From Pomphorhynchus laevis (taxonomy: Eukaryota > Acanthocephala > Palaeacanthocephala > Echinorhynchida > Pomphorhynchidae): a stretch of DNA of 64,000 nucleotides. Each line of letters opens with the position of its first letter. The first letter of the stretch is position 1. Below the pieces are notes generated by a model that saw only the letters and a list, made by a program, of their open reading frames with translations, was not told the origin of the DNA and ran no database searches. This document shows positions 21,640-32,008 of the stretch, piece after piece. The position numbers and the translations under genes are program-made. The stretch is from the NCBI GenBank assembly GCA_012934845.2, contig WNNJ02003706.1, positions 25,772-89,771 on the forward strand, in the 5' to 3' direction.

Positions 21640-22160
21640 AATAGTGATCTCCATCATGATCTCCAGAAACTGCATTGTACGAGATGCTCTCTGGCATGCT
21701 TTTTATAGATTGTATCGTATGAGATCATGAAGATCGATTATAATCGCGACTGGTGATCCTTTGATGGATGCTTATTTATGTATTGGATAATTGCTAGGTC
21801 ACACGAGGTGACTTTTGCATTTAAAACCAGCTACGGAATCCTTCATGATATCCAATTACATACACCCTGACTACTAACGGCCACATTGCCACAGCCGTTT
21901 TCGTTTCGCCCGCTTTTTGCCCCATGTTGGTAGCCCCGGGCTCATCAGAAGGCTGACTACCAACTCTTCGTCTCTTGAAATTTGACTTATCCGAGATTCG
22001 AGGCTTCGCTCTCCTACTTGGCTTGCGCTCTTGACTGCTAGGCTACGAATCTAGGATTACCAGATTTCACACAGTATATGAAACCTTCCATCATGATCTT
22101 AAGACTCTGCATTGTCCGAGATGCTCTCTGACATGATTATTATAGGTTGTATCTATTTTT
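21640..22160 (-). mobile_element. tRNA-like SINE with hammerhead-like core
   Basis: On the minus strand an A-box-like TAGCCTAGCAG (22,046-22,036) and a B-box-like GCCTCGAATCT (22,004-21,994) lie 42 bp apart, as in tRNA-derived SINE heads. About 45 bp further on come CTGATGA (21,948-21,942), a 5-bp stem GCCCG/CGGGC (21,941-21,937 and 21,912-21,908) with a 24-base loop, then GAAAC (21,907-21,903). A 6-bp hairpin AACGGC/GCCGTT follows. No stem I is evident, so a working ribozyme is doubtful. A 65-bp near-duplicate (21,651-21,716 and 22,088-22,153) flanks the unit. Confidence 0.55.
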
Positions 22161-22169
22161 GGCTTATTT

Positions 22170-22345
22170 TGTAAAAATGTTTAGGAGCATTGTCTTCATC
22201 TATTGACACTTTGTAATTTTCATTTTACCCGAGATTGATGACTTGATATCTGCCCTTCGATTTGTTAATCGTCGTTCAATTGGCATTTTGTTTCACCAAC
22301 ATATTGTTGTTTACAACTCTTACAGGTTGCTAGATATAACTAAGT
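22170..22345 (-). mobile_element. Penelope-like GIY-YIG fragment
   Basis: The minus strand encodes TCKSCKQQYVGETKCQLNDD, the start of a GIY-YIG domain, followed by a decayed I-S-x-HQSR segment. It is short and broken, lying between the SINE and a LINE-alpha fragment. Confidence 0.65.
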
Positions 22346-22429
22346 TATATGAAACTAAGTTATAATTCTTCAAATCATAATCTCTTATCCATATACTTAT
22401 GTCTTCTTAAATATCTTCATTGTATCAGG

Positions 22430-22960
22430 TCAAGAGGGATCACAGTGAAGCCTCCTTCTTAGCAACGTATCTTCCTCCAGCCACCAGCGAATTAGGTCTT
22501 GAGAGGTTGTCTGTTGTTGGCGCTACTGCTCAGTGTAAATGGGTTTCAACAACCACATCTTATGAAGCAGTGCTATGTAGAGAAGAGAATTTGTTGTAGA
22601 GAAATGAAAGGTGGGCGAAGGTGGTTTATGAATAAGATAGTTGATCCTGGCTCTGCGAAGTGCTGTATTAATCCAACGACCAGTTCTGTCGTTGAAATCA
22701 CCAAGTAACATATCATAACCGCTTCCCAATATTCGATCCAGGAGGTCACAGTTCTTGCGCATTTATCCTGGCCGAATATAGACATTATCTATGCTAATAC
22801 GCTTACAGTTCTTACTGAGTGATATAATTAAACAAAATAGGGCTGGACAAGAGTAGTTTAAAAAGAGGGATACTCTTAAGGAGCTCTTCACTAGGGTTAA
22901 AATACCTTTTGATGAAGAGGAGTGAGGGGGTTATGTACGGAGTAAAAGCGGTGTAATACC
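22430..22960 (-). mobile_element. LINE-alpha family fragment, endonuclease region
   Basis: The frame at 22,762-22,523 encodes MLLGDFNDRTGRWINTALRR and LLHKMWLLKPIYTEQ, nearly the same as the endonuclease of the intact copy at 4989-7448. Further along the minus strand it reads TTSQDLIRW where the intact copy has TISHDLIRW. Upstream (22,790-22,960) broken frames continue into the N-terminal endonuclease. It is truncated at both ends. Confidence 0.85.
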
Positions 22961-22964
22961 TAAT

Positions 22965-23535
22965 CAAAATTTGATAATTAAATAATAAATAATTAAATAA
23001 TTTTTCATAATAAATAATGGTTTTTAAGATTTTATATTATTTATATCAAGTTAACATAAAATATTGAAATTCAAAATAAAAGTTAATTTTTATGAATTGA
23101 CTATTAACAAACGTTGTATTAGAATAAGGATTAGAATTCACCAGAAGGAACTTATATCTTATCAGATTTCAGCCCCTATTTCTCGGCCCAGCGTAGCAGC
23201 GGGGCTAAATACATGCTAATGACGTATTTCTTCTGATGAAATTTGACTATCTTGTATCTTATTATAATACACAATATATTATTCATTATATCCTGAAAAT
23301 TTTCCGCTAATGATTTTAAATTTATTTTTTATATTATTGCTAATTTAAATATTTTACTATTTTCTGTTTGATTTTATTTTTATAGTAGCCCAGTTTAAAA
23401 TATGCAGTTATTAAATTATTTTATTGATTCTGAAGAAAGTCCATATCTTTATAAATTATTGCAATTCTTAAAATTTCATTATGCAATGTATTATATTTAA
23501 TAATAGTCGCTTGCATTACGGGCGATATCTTCATC
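22965..23535 (-). mobile_element. PLE-Y fragment: terminal repeat plus RT tail
   Basis: It contains the PLE-Y non-coding terminal region (22,965-23,300) preceded on the minus strand by a piece of the RT tail (YNTLHNEILRIAI, DMDFLQNQ) at 23,400-23,500. It is cut off by the LINE-alpha ORF1 fragment on its 5' side. Confidence 0.75.
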
Positions 23536-23537
23536 TC

Positions 23538-24420
23538 CCTAGGTTCGGGGCGCCATTTCCCATTCCTTTCCTTTTCGGGATAGCTTAAAAGAGGATAGGC
23601 TTTTTGTCGAGGTTCCACGACGCTTTTTGGACACGTGGGCTGTCTTAGTTGGTGTCGGAGACGTTGATGAAGACGGACTCTGTACCGCAGAACCAATCTT
23701 TGCCGTTAACGTGAGAATCAACTCCTACAACTTCGTAACGGAGACATGATGCTTGTTATTAATAAATCTAATGATGTCCAGCTCAGACATCCTCTTGTCG
23801 GTATTACAAGCTTCGGCGAAGTTAGACCGAATCGTCGGCTCACCACAATGCTTCTTTGTGTAGTTTTTAAAACTACTGCATTTGTGTGACTACGCAATGT
23901 GGTCCTCCTTCGCAATTCGAATAATGCTGAGGACTATCGCATTTACCAGTGTTTTCGTTCTCCGAACCAAATACCCCTGTCATGAACAGAATACATAAGA
24001 CATCATGATCCCCAATGCTCCCACTTATGACAGTTGTTGCATCGGGTAGGTCAGGTGGTCTGCATCCACTAGCGTAAACAAAAGATTATGCCCCATGAAG
24101 GGGTTAAAGGTCGATTTCACTAGGCATTCGTCAACATCTACAGAGGTGGAGCAAAAACAACTGGAATAGGCAGGCCGTTCCTTCCCGTAATGAAGCGGAT
24201 GTTGGTCAATTTATACTGCTGTAGCAGGATTTGAATATCATCAGCCGACAGGAAGGACGGTATATTAGAAATTTTTAAAGACGTCTGGATATGCTTAAAG
24301 GAATTGTGCCGGAGTTTGAAAGGTTTTCATTGAAGAATTCCAAATATGCAATAGCCAGGTTGAGAGGTGCAAAAAGATATCCGCACCTCAAAATATCTGA
24401 TTGAATTAAAAATTACCCTT
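23538..24420 (-). mobile_element. LINE-alpha family fragment, ORF1 region
   Basis: Minus-strand translation across frames gives AIAYLEFFNENL, LSADDIQILLQQYKLTNIRF, ITGRNGLPIPVVFAP, a CNNCHKWEHWG zinc knuckle and a C-terminal basic tail SKKRRGTSTKSLSSFKLSRK. The order matches ORF1 of the intact copy at 3758-4954. Several frame changes; it is more diverged than the fragment at 22.4-23.0 kb. Confidence 0.75.
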
Positions 24421-24424
24421 TGCT

Positions 24425-25565
24425 TATAGATCAAATCAGCTAAATGAGTCTACGTATTTAATATAATTTTAAAATAAACAAAACATAATAATAATGCTAA
24501 ATCAAAATTTAATAATTAAATAATAAAATTAATAATCGTTTTTTGATTTTCCATAATTTAAATCAAGTTAAAATAAAAAATTGAAATTTATAATAAACGT
24601 CATTTTTTTGAATTGACTAATAAATAACAGACGTTGTATCAGAATAAGGATTATAGGTTATCAGGAGGAACTACTATGCTATCAGGTTTCGGCCCCTAAC
24701 TCCTCTACCCAACATAGCAGCGGGGCCAAATACATGCTAATGATGTATTTCCTCTGATAAAACTATCTAGTATCTTTTTCTAATACAAAGTATATTATTT
24801 ATTATCCATAAAAATTTGCCACTTAAGAGTTTAAATTTATTCTTTATATTATTGTGTTGATTTATATATTTTACTATTTTCTGCTTGATGTTATTTTTAT
24901 AGTAACCTAGTTTAAAATATGTATCTATTAAATTATTTAAATGATTTTGAAGAAAGCGAATATCATTACTTATTGTTGCAATTCTTAAAATTTCATTATT
25001 TAATATATTATATTTTATATAATATGGTATGGATGAATGCTCATGCAAAAATATGTTTCTTGTAAATTTAAATGTCATCTTACGATATAAATTAATAGTA
25101 ATTTTAATTAATATTAATTTAATGTTCATATCTAGATATACACCTTCTTTATCATTAATATTGGTTTTGTTAAGTATAGGCTTTCTGGATAAATTTGTTC
25201 ACTAATTGAATAAAAATTATTAGAGTTAAATACACATATATCATCAATGTATCGAAACATATATTTCATATATTTATATAATTTAGATTTATTTTGTGTG
25301 GTATCACATTTAATTACTTTATCATTTTATATTTAACTTTACCTACTATTTGTAGATTCGTGAATAAAAGCCATTTATTCTCTCTGGTTATCACATTTTG
25401 TAAACAGTTAGGGCCAAAACAGTTAGGCAAGTGAACTTATTTATTTGAGATATACTATTACTCCACAGAATTTAATTTTGTTTGTCTAAATAATAGATAA
25501 TATACCTTTATTTTTTACACAGTTATGAACAAATTCATATTCTATAAAGCTTAAAATATAGAGCT
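24425..25565 (-). mobile_element. PLE-Y copy, 5'-truncated
   Basis: From 25,565 leftwards on the minus strand: LSFIEYEFVHNCVKNK, then (after a 211-bp insertion) the FRYIDDICVF motif, a TNINDKEGVYLDMNIKL segment, and the RT tail ending YINQHNNIKNKFKLLSGKF near 24,800. The terminal repeat region runs from 24,430 to 24,830. At 25,565 the homology to PLE-Y stops abruptly, so the 5' part is lost. Confidence 0.8.
25296..25506. mobile_element. 211-bp insertion with 8-bp target duplication
   Basis: Compared with PLE-Y copies at 44.18 and 44.72 kb, this block interrupts the RT sequence. It is flanked by TTTATTTT on both sides (25,288-25,295 and 25,507-25,514), consistent with an 8-bp target-site duplication. 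It starts GTGTGGTATCAC, has no open frame and no long terminal inverted repeats by eye. An 8-bp duplication would suit a hAT-like non-autonomous element, but the A/T-rich site leaves this open. Confidence 0.55.
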
Positions 25566-27195
25566 CTGAAATTTCTTTTAAAGTCTTGTTAAATATGTCT
25601 TGTCTTTCTAAAAATTTAATGTTCACTAAATTAGCCCATTTAGACACAATGGAAGTTCCTTCTGTTCCATTATAGAATCTGCACATAAATCCTTTACCTT
25701 GGTTAAAGAAGAAAGATTAACTTGATACTTCTTATTATTGGCTTTTTTTGAATTTTGTTATTTCTTCCATTTCCAGCAAATCCTTTGATGCTCCGAAAGT
25801 GCTGCAAATTTCGAATTTTTTTGAAAATCTTATTATTTGTATGGATATTGTTGCATTTTAAATTTGTTTTCTTTGATATTATTTTCCTTTGTTTCAAATT
25901 TTAAGTATTTTATATAAATGGCAAACTTGATGCTTTTGTTTTTGAATAAATTATTTGTAATTTTCCTGAAGATAGAAGGAGCTCTCGAAAGATTGTGTGG
26001 TTTGTTGGAACAAAAATTAATAAAGTTATAAATTTCTTTTAAATTTATAGAATAAATGCAATGCTTTCTATTCTTTATTATTTAAATTTTCTACTTTTAT
26101 CGTTTATTAGACAAATTAATTTTAAATTTCATTCGTTATTAGTGAAATATCGATGAAATAACATTAACGCTTGAGGCTATGCACAATCTAGACAAATTCG
26201 TCGTACGCGACCGAATTTACTAATTCACTGTCTACCGAAATAGTTTCTATTTTCTTACATCTATGAAACAGCCAATATAAGAGGTTTTTCTCTACCTCTT
26301 CCTTTTATTATAAATCAGTAGACGCAACCTATTTTCTATACAATGCACATGAATAAAAATATGCATCGAACAACAATGCATTAACACTGTTTTTTCGTGT
26401 AAGCAGCACTATTCAACATGTTCCGGAATTGTTTAACTGAATGTTGTGAAGAATCGGGGTTTAGCTTTAAAAACTATACATGCAACAACATGACTATTTG
26501 TCATTTAACGCGTTTAATTATTCGATTCTACAAAGTAAAATATAGTTTGTAATATGGATAACCTGTTGATACGTATTCACTTGGTGGTCACTAATTGATC
26601 GATAATCAATTAGTAATCAATTGTATTTTAAATGATGTTACTACTAATTAGAATTGTTCTTTAAAACTGCAATAGCATGTTTTCCTATTTTAGTGTAGAA
26701 TTAACAGCCGTTATATAAATTACCATATGCTATTTACCGCATATGGTGATCATATTTAAATAGTGTTCGTTAAGTCAATAACGTTAAGGTTATATTTCTC
26801 ATTATTAAAAAAAATGATATATTTCCCTGATCGGAATAAATGTTTTTTAATACATAGATATTTTGATGTAAAAAAATATACTTTTTAAAACAGTAAAATT
26901 TTAAAATATTTGATTTTATGTATTGACAATTAATGTATTAAAAGAAACTATTACGAGGAATGCTTGTAACAAAACGCAAACTAAAGTCAATGACAGTAAG
27001 TAATCATAGGTAGAAAAACGAAAGGTTAATCGAGCGTATTGCGGCTCCGCTTATTCTTTACATTAACATAATAAGATTTTCTTAAATAAAACAAATGTTA
27101 GTGTAGTACAACAACTAAAAAAGAGACATGCATCAAAACGTCATGAAAAAGTTAGTTGAACCAGTCGCAAATAGAGTCTTCTTCGAATCTACAAA
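25566..27195. other. Unidentified AT-rich stretch
   Basis: The minus strand at 25,686-25,566 (MCRFYNGTEGTSIVSKWANL) and 25,897-25,703 is open but matches no family I recognise; it could be the unfamiliar 5' flank of the PLE-Y insertion. A 9-bp hairpin lies at 26,722-26,747 (ACCATATGC and its complement). Otherwise nothing is seen. Confidence 0.35.
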
Positions 27196-27199
27196 TCTT

Positions 27200-29215
27200 C
27201 ATGGTCTCAGGTCCAGCGGGATCTGAGCCCCCTCCAACCAGTCCAACACGCCGCATTGCGACTGAACCACCCGGGGTCTTTTGCCCCCTCCCGAAGGGTC
27301 CAGTCGGTGCGGACTATGCTGGGTAAACGCGATACGAAGAGCTTGAGAAACTTTAGTCTTTGCTGTGGGGACGTCCTCTTGAAAAGAAGACTAATCCCGA
27401 GATAGCCCAAGTACCCCATAGGCGCACTTGGGTTTTCTCTTTCAATGACAGATGTTGGGCCCGTTTCAGAGACCATCTAGCTCTCTTTAGAATACGTTTA
27501 AGTCTTTCCAGGTCAGCTTTAGCTGACCAGTTCACCGTAATGGTGAATCCCAGGTATTTTACTCGACTTGTGAAGGTAGGGAGTGGTTGATTAGTCAGGA
27601 TAAAAGATAGAGCTGAGAGTGCTAATCTCTTAAGATTTTTCTTTGTCGCAGGGGCGCCATGAAAGACAACCACCTGCGATTTGGAGGAGTTTAAAACGAG
27701 GTTGGAAATGGGCAGTTGATCTTTAAATCTTGTAAAGAAACAACAGATGTAAGAGACTGCATCTTTGCACCTGCGTCCAGAGAACAGGGCTGTGGTATCG
27801 TCCGCATATACCACAAGATGTTGATTGCGTATGATTTTTTTGTATAGTTCAATGGAGGCAGCAAGATATAAGATTGGAGAAAGTGGAGAGCCTTGAGGCA
27901 CACCTGTAATTGGGTAGAACTGACGTGCATCAGGGTCGTCTTCATAGAAGAATCACTTGGTGTACAACAATATTTCCGCCCTGTTCACAATTCTCGCAGG
28001 CAATCCAAGGGACCTGAGAGAGGAGATAACAAAGGGAATGAAAATGCGGTCAAATGCAGCCGAAAAGTCAAGAAAGACAGCCACAGCAAGCTGATGACTG
28101 TTATCTTGACAAAACTCTTGCACTTTACCTATTGCTGAATGAACCGAGCGATCTTTTACTTACCCATAATAACCTGGTGGGATTAAATTTCGCCTACTTG
28201 GATGGTCGCGGATTTTACGCGTAAGCGCTTTTTCGTAATTGCAGACGAGGGAGTTTTGAATTGGGATGGGCCGCAGATCTTTGGGACATGTAATCGACTT
28301 CTTTTTAGGTAAAAATACTCGCCGGCTGATATTGATATTAGCAATGTCGGACGGGGATGCTAATAGCACTGTTATGGCGACTTCCTTTCTCTGACTCTCT
28401 GTCAAAAGCTGACAGACACTAATGGAGAGTGGCGCATGGGTTCTGGAGGTGTCCAGGAGTGGCCCCCCGGAGTTAAGGATATCTGTTACAGATAAGTCCC
28501 TACTCCTGAAGTCACACCAAGGCGGGATTGGTTGGGGTGATTGAGTGGCTCCATAATTGTGTAGGGATAGTGACACATCCAAAGCTTTCTCATGGCCTAT
28601 TCTACCAATCCAACCTACTGCTCTATCCCTTTAACAGACAAACTTCTCCTTCTTGAATATCTTTCAGAAGAAAGACTGAGAAGGGTTAAGGAGAGAAATG
28701 CTTGCCTTATCCCTACTCAGCTGAAGCCTATATTTAGTGCTCCAGTATTCATTCGAGAGGGCTTGTCTGGCAGAAAAAGAGAAATTAGGAAGGTATAGCA
28801 TTTTAGTTAGGACCTTGAGTTTTGTCGGGGTGGGATTGTATATTAGACCTTTATAGGTAGTCGGTAGTATCCAGGTAGCTTGCAATGAGAGGTAGGTATT
28901 AAATTCGGTCAAACTCTCATTCTCAATTCGGGGGAAGAGTTGGATAGCTGCCTGAAAGAAGGCCACCCTGATTGGATTAAAGTGGAACCTTCTCGTCAGT
29001 AACGTAACTTCCTCTAACAGCCAACGAATTTGGTCATGAGCGGTAGTATGTTGTTGACGCAACTGCTCAGTGCAGAAGGGTTTTAACAAATTCTTATGTA
29101 TCAGTAATATGTCGAGGAATGAATTAGTTGTTGAACAATGAAAGGTGGGGGGTGGTTTGTGAATAAGATAGTCGTTCCTGGCTCTGTGGTTTGCTGCATT
29201 AATCCAATCCTCTCG
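27200..29215 (-). mobile_element. LINE-alpha family copy, broken ORF2
   Basis: Minus strand, from the endonuclease end at 29,215: a GLMQQTTEPG shadow of the APE region, LLEEVTLLTRRFHFNPIRVA, then CPKDLRPIPIQNSL, PQGSPLSPILYLAAS, VVYADDTTALFSGRRC (YADD intact) and the C-terminal FSRNAACWTGWRGL. It is spread over at least five frames. The C-terminal boundary at 27,200 matches the end of ORF2 in the intact copy, but the 3' UTR differs, so it belongs to another subfamily. The 5' end is truncated in the endonuclease, beside the gag fossil. The SDH site reads AHD. Confidence 0.9.
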
Positions 29216-30500
29216 GAACGAGAGGGAGCAGTGGGGTTTGACTGGCAGACAATCGAAAAGTGACCGATTTTATTGCATTTCCGACACCGCGCAAACCTTG
29301 CGGGACATTTGCTCCGCGGATGATGATCCTGTCCACAGAAAAAGCATGCATATTTTACGTTCGAGACTAAATCACAGGGTGGTGAAGTACCTTTTGTGTT
29401 ACTTTGCTCGGAAACTGCTGACACATGTGCATCTGACATTCGATATGCTTCAGCATTTAATTGCGCAGACTTTAGTGTGCTGGCCTTTTCAACTGTAGCC
29501 AGCAAGGTGAGCTTGGATACCTCAAGCAATCATTGCCTAATGTCGCCTGATCTTAATCCAGAAATGAATGCATCACGGACACCTAAGTTGCGATGTTCGT
29601 CAGCTTTTACATCTTTGAATTCGCAATTCTTGGCTAGCTGATCCCATGGCTGAACGAAATATTTCATTGACTTTTTATGGCCTATTTTATTTTATGGCCT
29701 TTTCAACTGTAACCAGCAAGGTGAGCGGATATCTCAAGCAATCATTGCCTAATGTCGCCCGATCTTAATCTGGAAATGAATGCATCACGGACACCGAAGT
29801 TGCGATGTTCGTCAGCTTTTACATCTTTGAATTCGCAATTCTTGGCTAGCTGATCCCATGGCTGAACGAAATATTTTATTGACTGATTCTGGGACTGTTT
29901 GCAAGAGCTTAGCTGAAAACGTGAAATACTTCGTTTCTTGGCTTCAGGTACAAGTCATCTAGTTGTTGTAGCGCGAGATTATAGTCGTTGGTCGTCGAAA
30001 TGTAGCTGTAGACGCTAGGCGATACGTGATTAATGAGTATGTCGAGCCTTTCGTTTTCGTTTAGGGGGGTAAGTTTCGTCAGATCCTTTCCAAAGGCCGT
30101 TTCCAATGTGTCCATGAATTTTCTGATTCGGCTGTGTTGATCGGCGTTGCAAATGTTACAGGTTTGAATAGCTTGTCCATATCCCGCAAAGACCACCACA
30201 ATAGTTGAGTAAACTGTGATATGAGGAAAGTCGATTGTTTTTACTCAACTATCTAGAAATACACAAATTTGTGATATCAAGTTATCACAATACGACACAT
30301 ACTGCTCTTTTGCTAGAGAATTATGACAATGTTGAATTATCTGGAAGCAATAACGTGGGCTAAAAATTTGTAGCAATGACTTAGAAGTGCTATTCCACGA
30401 TAAAGAAGTTTGCTGGTTCTGGGTTGCCTCTACCTTCATAAAATACTTTGCTATACCATCTCTCCAACCAATATAGTTTAATTTGGTCGATAAAGAAGAT
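29216..30500 (-). mobile_element. Gypsy-like LTR-element fossil, gag part
   Basis: The minus strand has a gag-like region (DILINHVSPSVYSYIS, LDDLYLKPRNEVF) followed by two CCHC knuckles (CFFCGQDHHPRSKCPA and CRKCNKIGHFSIVC), typical of arthropod and cnidarian Gypsy-like gag. It is broken, with several disruptions and an internal tandem duplication. Pol is not present next to it. A near-identical piece lies at 60,503-60,960. Confidence 0.75.
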
Positions 30501-30954
30501 CAGATCCCGCAGCTTCAGTAGGAGTCATATTGCGAAAAATTATTGACAGCTCATTAACCGAGACATTTTGAATAGCTATTGACATCTCATATTTGCGAAG
30601 AGCTATTAACATCTCATTCATTTTAATATATTATTATTATAATTTAGAATATTTAAAATATCATTGTGGAAATTGTATACTTTAAATGACATCGTATTCA
30701 TGTTTGGTTAATCAAATTTTCTTGATTATCTTCATAATTCGTCTTATTTTTTGAAACTTTATTTATCCCATTTCTAATATGCTATATTTGCTATTTTAAT
30801 AAATTAATGATATCAAATTTACTTATAATGTCTATTACGTTAATCAATTTTCTACAAGAATATAAGTAATGCGTACTTATTAATACTATACTTTTGAATC
30901 CTTTATATTAATATTTTACATTGTAGAAAAACTGAAAGGCATTAAGGCACTTAC

Positions 30955-31213
30955 CCACAATAGCAGCTGTAAGGCAACGACGTCTCCGACTTCAGCTGCT
31001 ATATGTGTAAGATGTCTTCCATCTTCCAAGCTCCTCCCCAACACTGACTTGATATTTGGGTAGGTGTAAATAATACTGTAGAGGGATCGGTTCCTTCTGT
31101 GCTCAATGAATTTTACCAATTTTAGAAGAACCTCCTTTTCTAGTGAATGGTAATTGCTCGGAATGAAACGCTTGGCATTGTATTTCCATTTCACCCACTG
31201 ATCTTTGTATTCT
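30955..31213 (-). pseudogene. Duplicated AGAP penultimate exon (detached copy)
   Basis: This 259-bp block is nearly identical to the AGAP exon at 61,401-61,659, including the acceptor AG and the donor GTAAGT. It encodes EYKDQWVKWKYNAKRFIPSN, then the ankyrin start GRHLTHIAAEVGDVVALQLL. No following exon is found downstream on this strand, where the gag fossil and LINE-alpha lie. The shared block extends over about 30,050-31,240 and includes intron and gag sequence, so it is a DNA-level segmental duplication and not a retrocopy. The frame is open, so the copy is recent. Confidence 0.75.
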
Positions 31214-31263
31214 CTATTACAAAAATAATTTTTGATTTTACTAATTTTTAGCTTAAATAACAA

Positions 31264-31431
31264 AAAATCACCATTTATTTAAATAACATTTATTTTAATA
31301 ACCATTTCTCGGAATATGATATTTAATATGAATAACATTTATTTTAATAACCATTTCTCGGAATATGATATCCACTGTAATTGGATATAATATGTATATT
31401 ATAATATAATATAATATTATATTATAATATC
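31264..31431. repeat. Short tandem duplications and AT-rich palindrome
   Basis: A 56-bp unit containing AACATTTATTTTAATAACCA and TTTCTCGGAATATGATAT is present twice (31,284-31,339 and 31,335-31,375 region). A TATAATATAATATTATATTA palindrome follows. The phrase CTCGGAATATGATATCCACT occurs again inside the neighbouring RLE fragment at 31,551. Confidence 0.6.
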
Positions 31432-31674
31432 TTGCAGATAATTATCTCAACTGTTGGAGGTTTTGGAAAGACAACTGATAAATTATTGAAACGGATTGCC
31501 CAGAAAAAAAGTGAGAATAAAAATGACCAATATGCCCAAATTATTCGCGTATCTCGGAATATGATATCCACTGTAATCGCGAAGACGGTTTCGATGACAG
31601 AAAGGGAAAAATTATTTGTCAGACGATACTCATATACTTTACGCGCAGATATTAATACTACGAATAATTGATAT
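31432..31674 (+). mobile_element. RLE-1-like nuclease C-terminal fragment
   Basis: The open frame IIISTVGGFGKTTDKLLKRI followed by AQKKSEN and IIRVSRNMISTVIAKTVSM matches the last 75 residues of RLE-1 proteins (LSNSGGAGKGTESLLKKIAN, later LRCRIGIRLARMVS). It ends in a stop at 31,672. Nothing upstream continues it, so this is an extremely 5'-truncated fourth member of the local RLE-1 cluster. Confidence 0.6.
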
Positions 31675-31809
31675 AAGTGAAGAAACAACTTAGCGAGAGT
31701 AATTTCAAAGTCTGAACAAAATCAATTTCACGGGATCCGTTTGAGGATAACCCTCAATATGTAAATTTTATTATTATTAAAAAATTTTCAAATTTTCAAA
31801 TTTTAAATG

Positions 31810-32008
31810 ACCTTAAAAAAGTTTGAGATCTAAAGTAAATACATTTGAGATAAAATAACATACAATAAAATAACATACAAATAAACATACAATAAAATAA
31901 CATACAGCTGCTTAATAAACTACTTACAAAATCACTGAATTATAACTGATTACAATCAAATTTACATCATCAATTTCCTCTAACATACATACACTATAAC
32001 ACACAAGC
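31810..32008 (+). promoter_or_regulatory. RLE-1a 5' leader with shared 34-bp motif
   Basis: Positions 31,810-31,843 (ACCTTAAAAAAGTTTGAGAT and on) are identical over 34 bp to 49,763-49,730 on the minus strand, ahead of an unrelated LINE, and nearly so to 41,054-41,024 ahead of RLE-1b. Three and a half copies of a unit like AATAAAATAACATAC follow (31,850-31,905), then about 100 bp to the ATG. This is probably the element's internal promoter or transcription start region (inference). Confidence 0.6.

Noticed and set aside
22499-22708. Plus-strand frame opposite the LINE-alpha fragment
   Set aside because: It is a shadow of the minus-strand endonuclease-coding sequence.
24650-24735. Hammerhead in the PLE-Y terminal repeat
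   Set aside because: A GGCCCC/GGGGCC stem followed by GAAAC is present on the minus strand, but no CTGANGA-like box precedes it.
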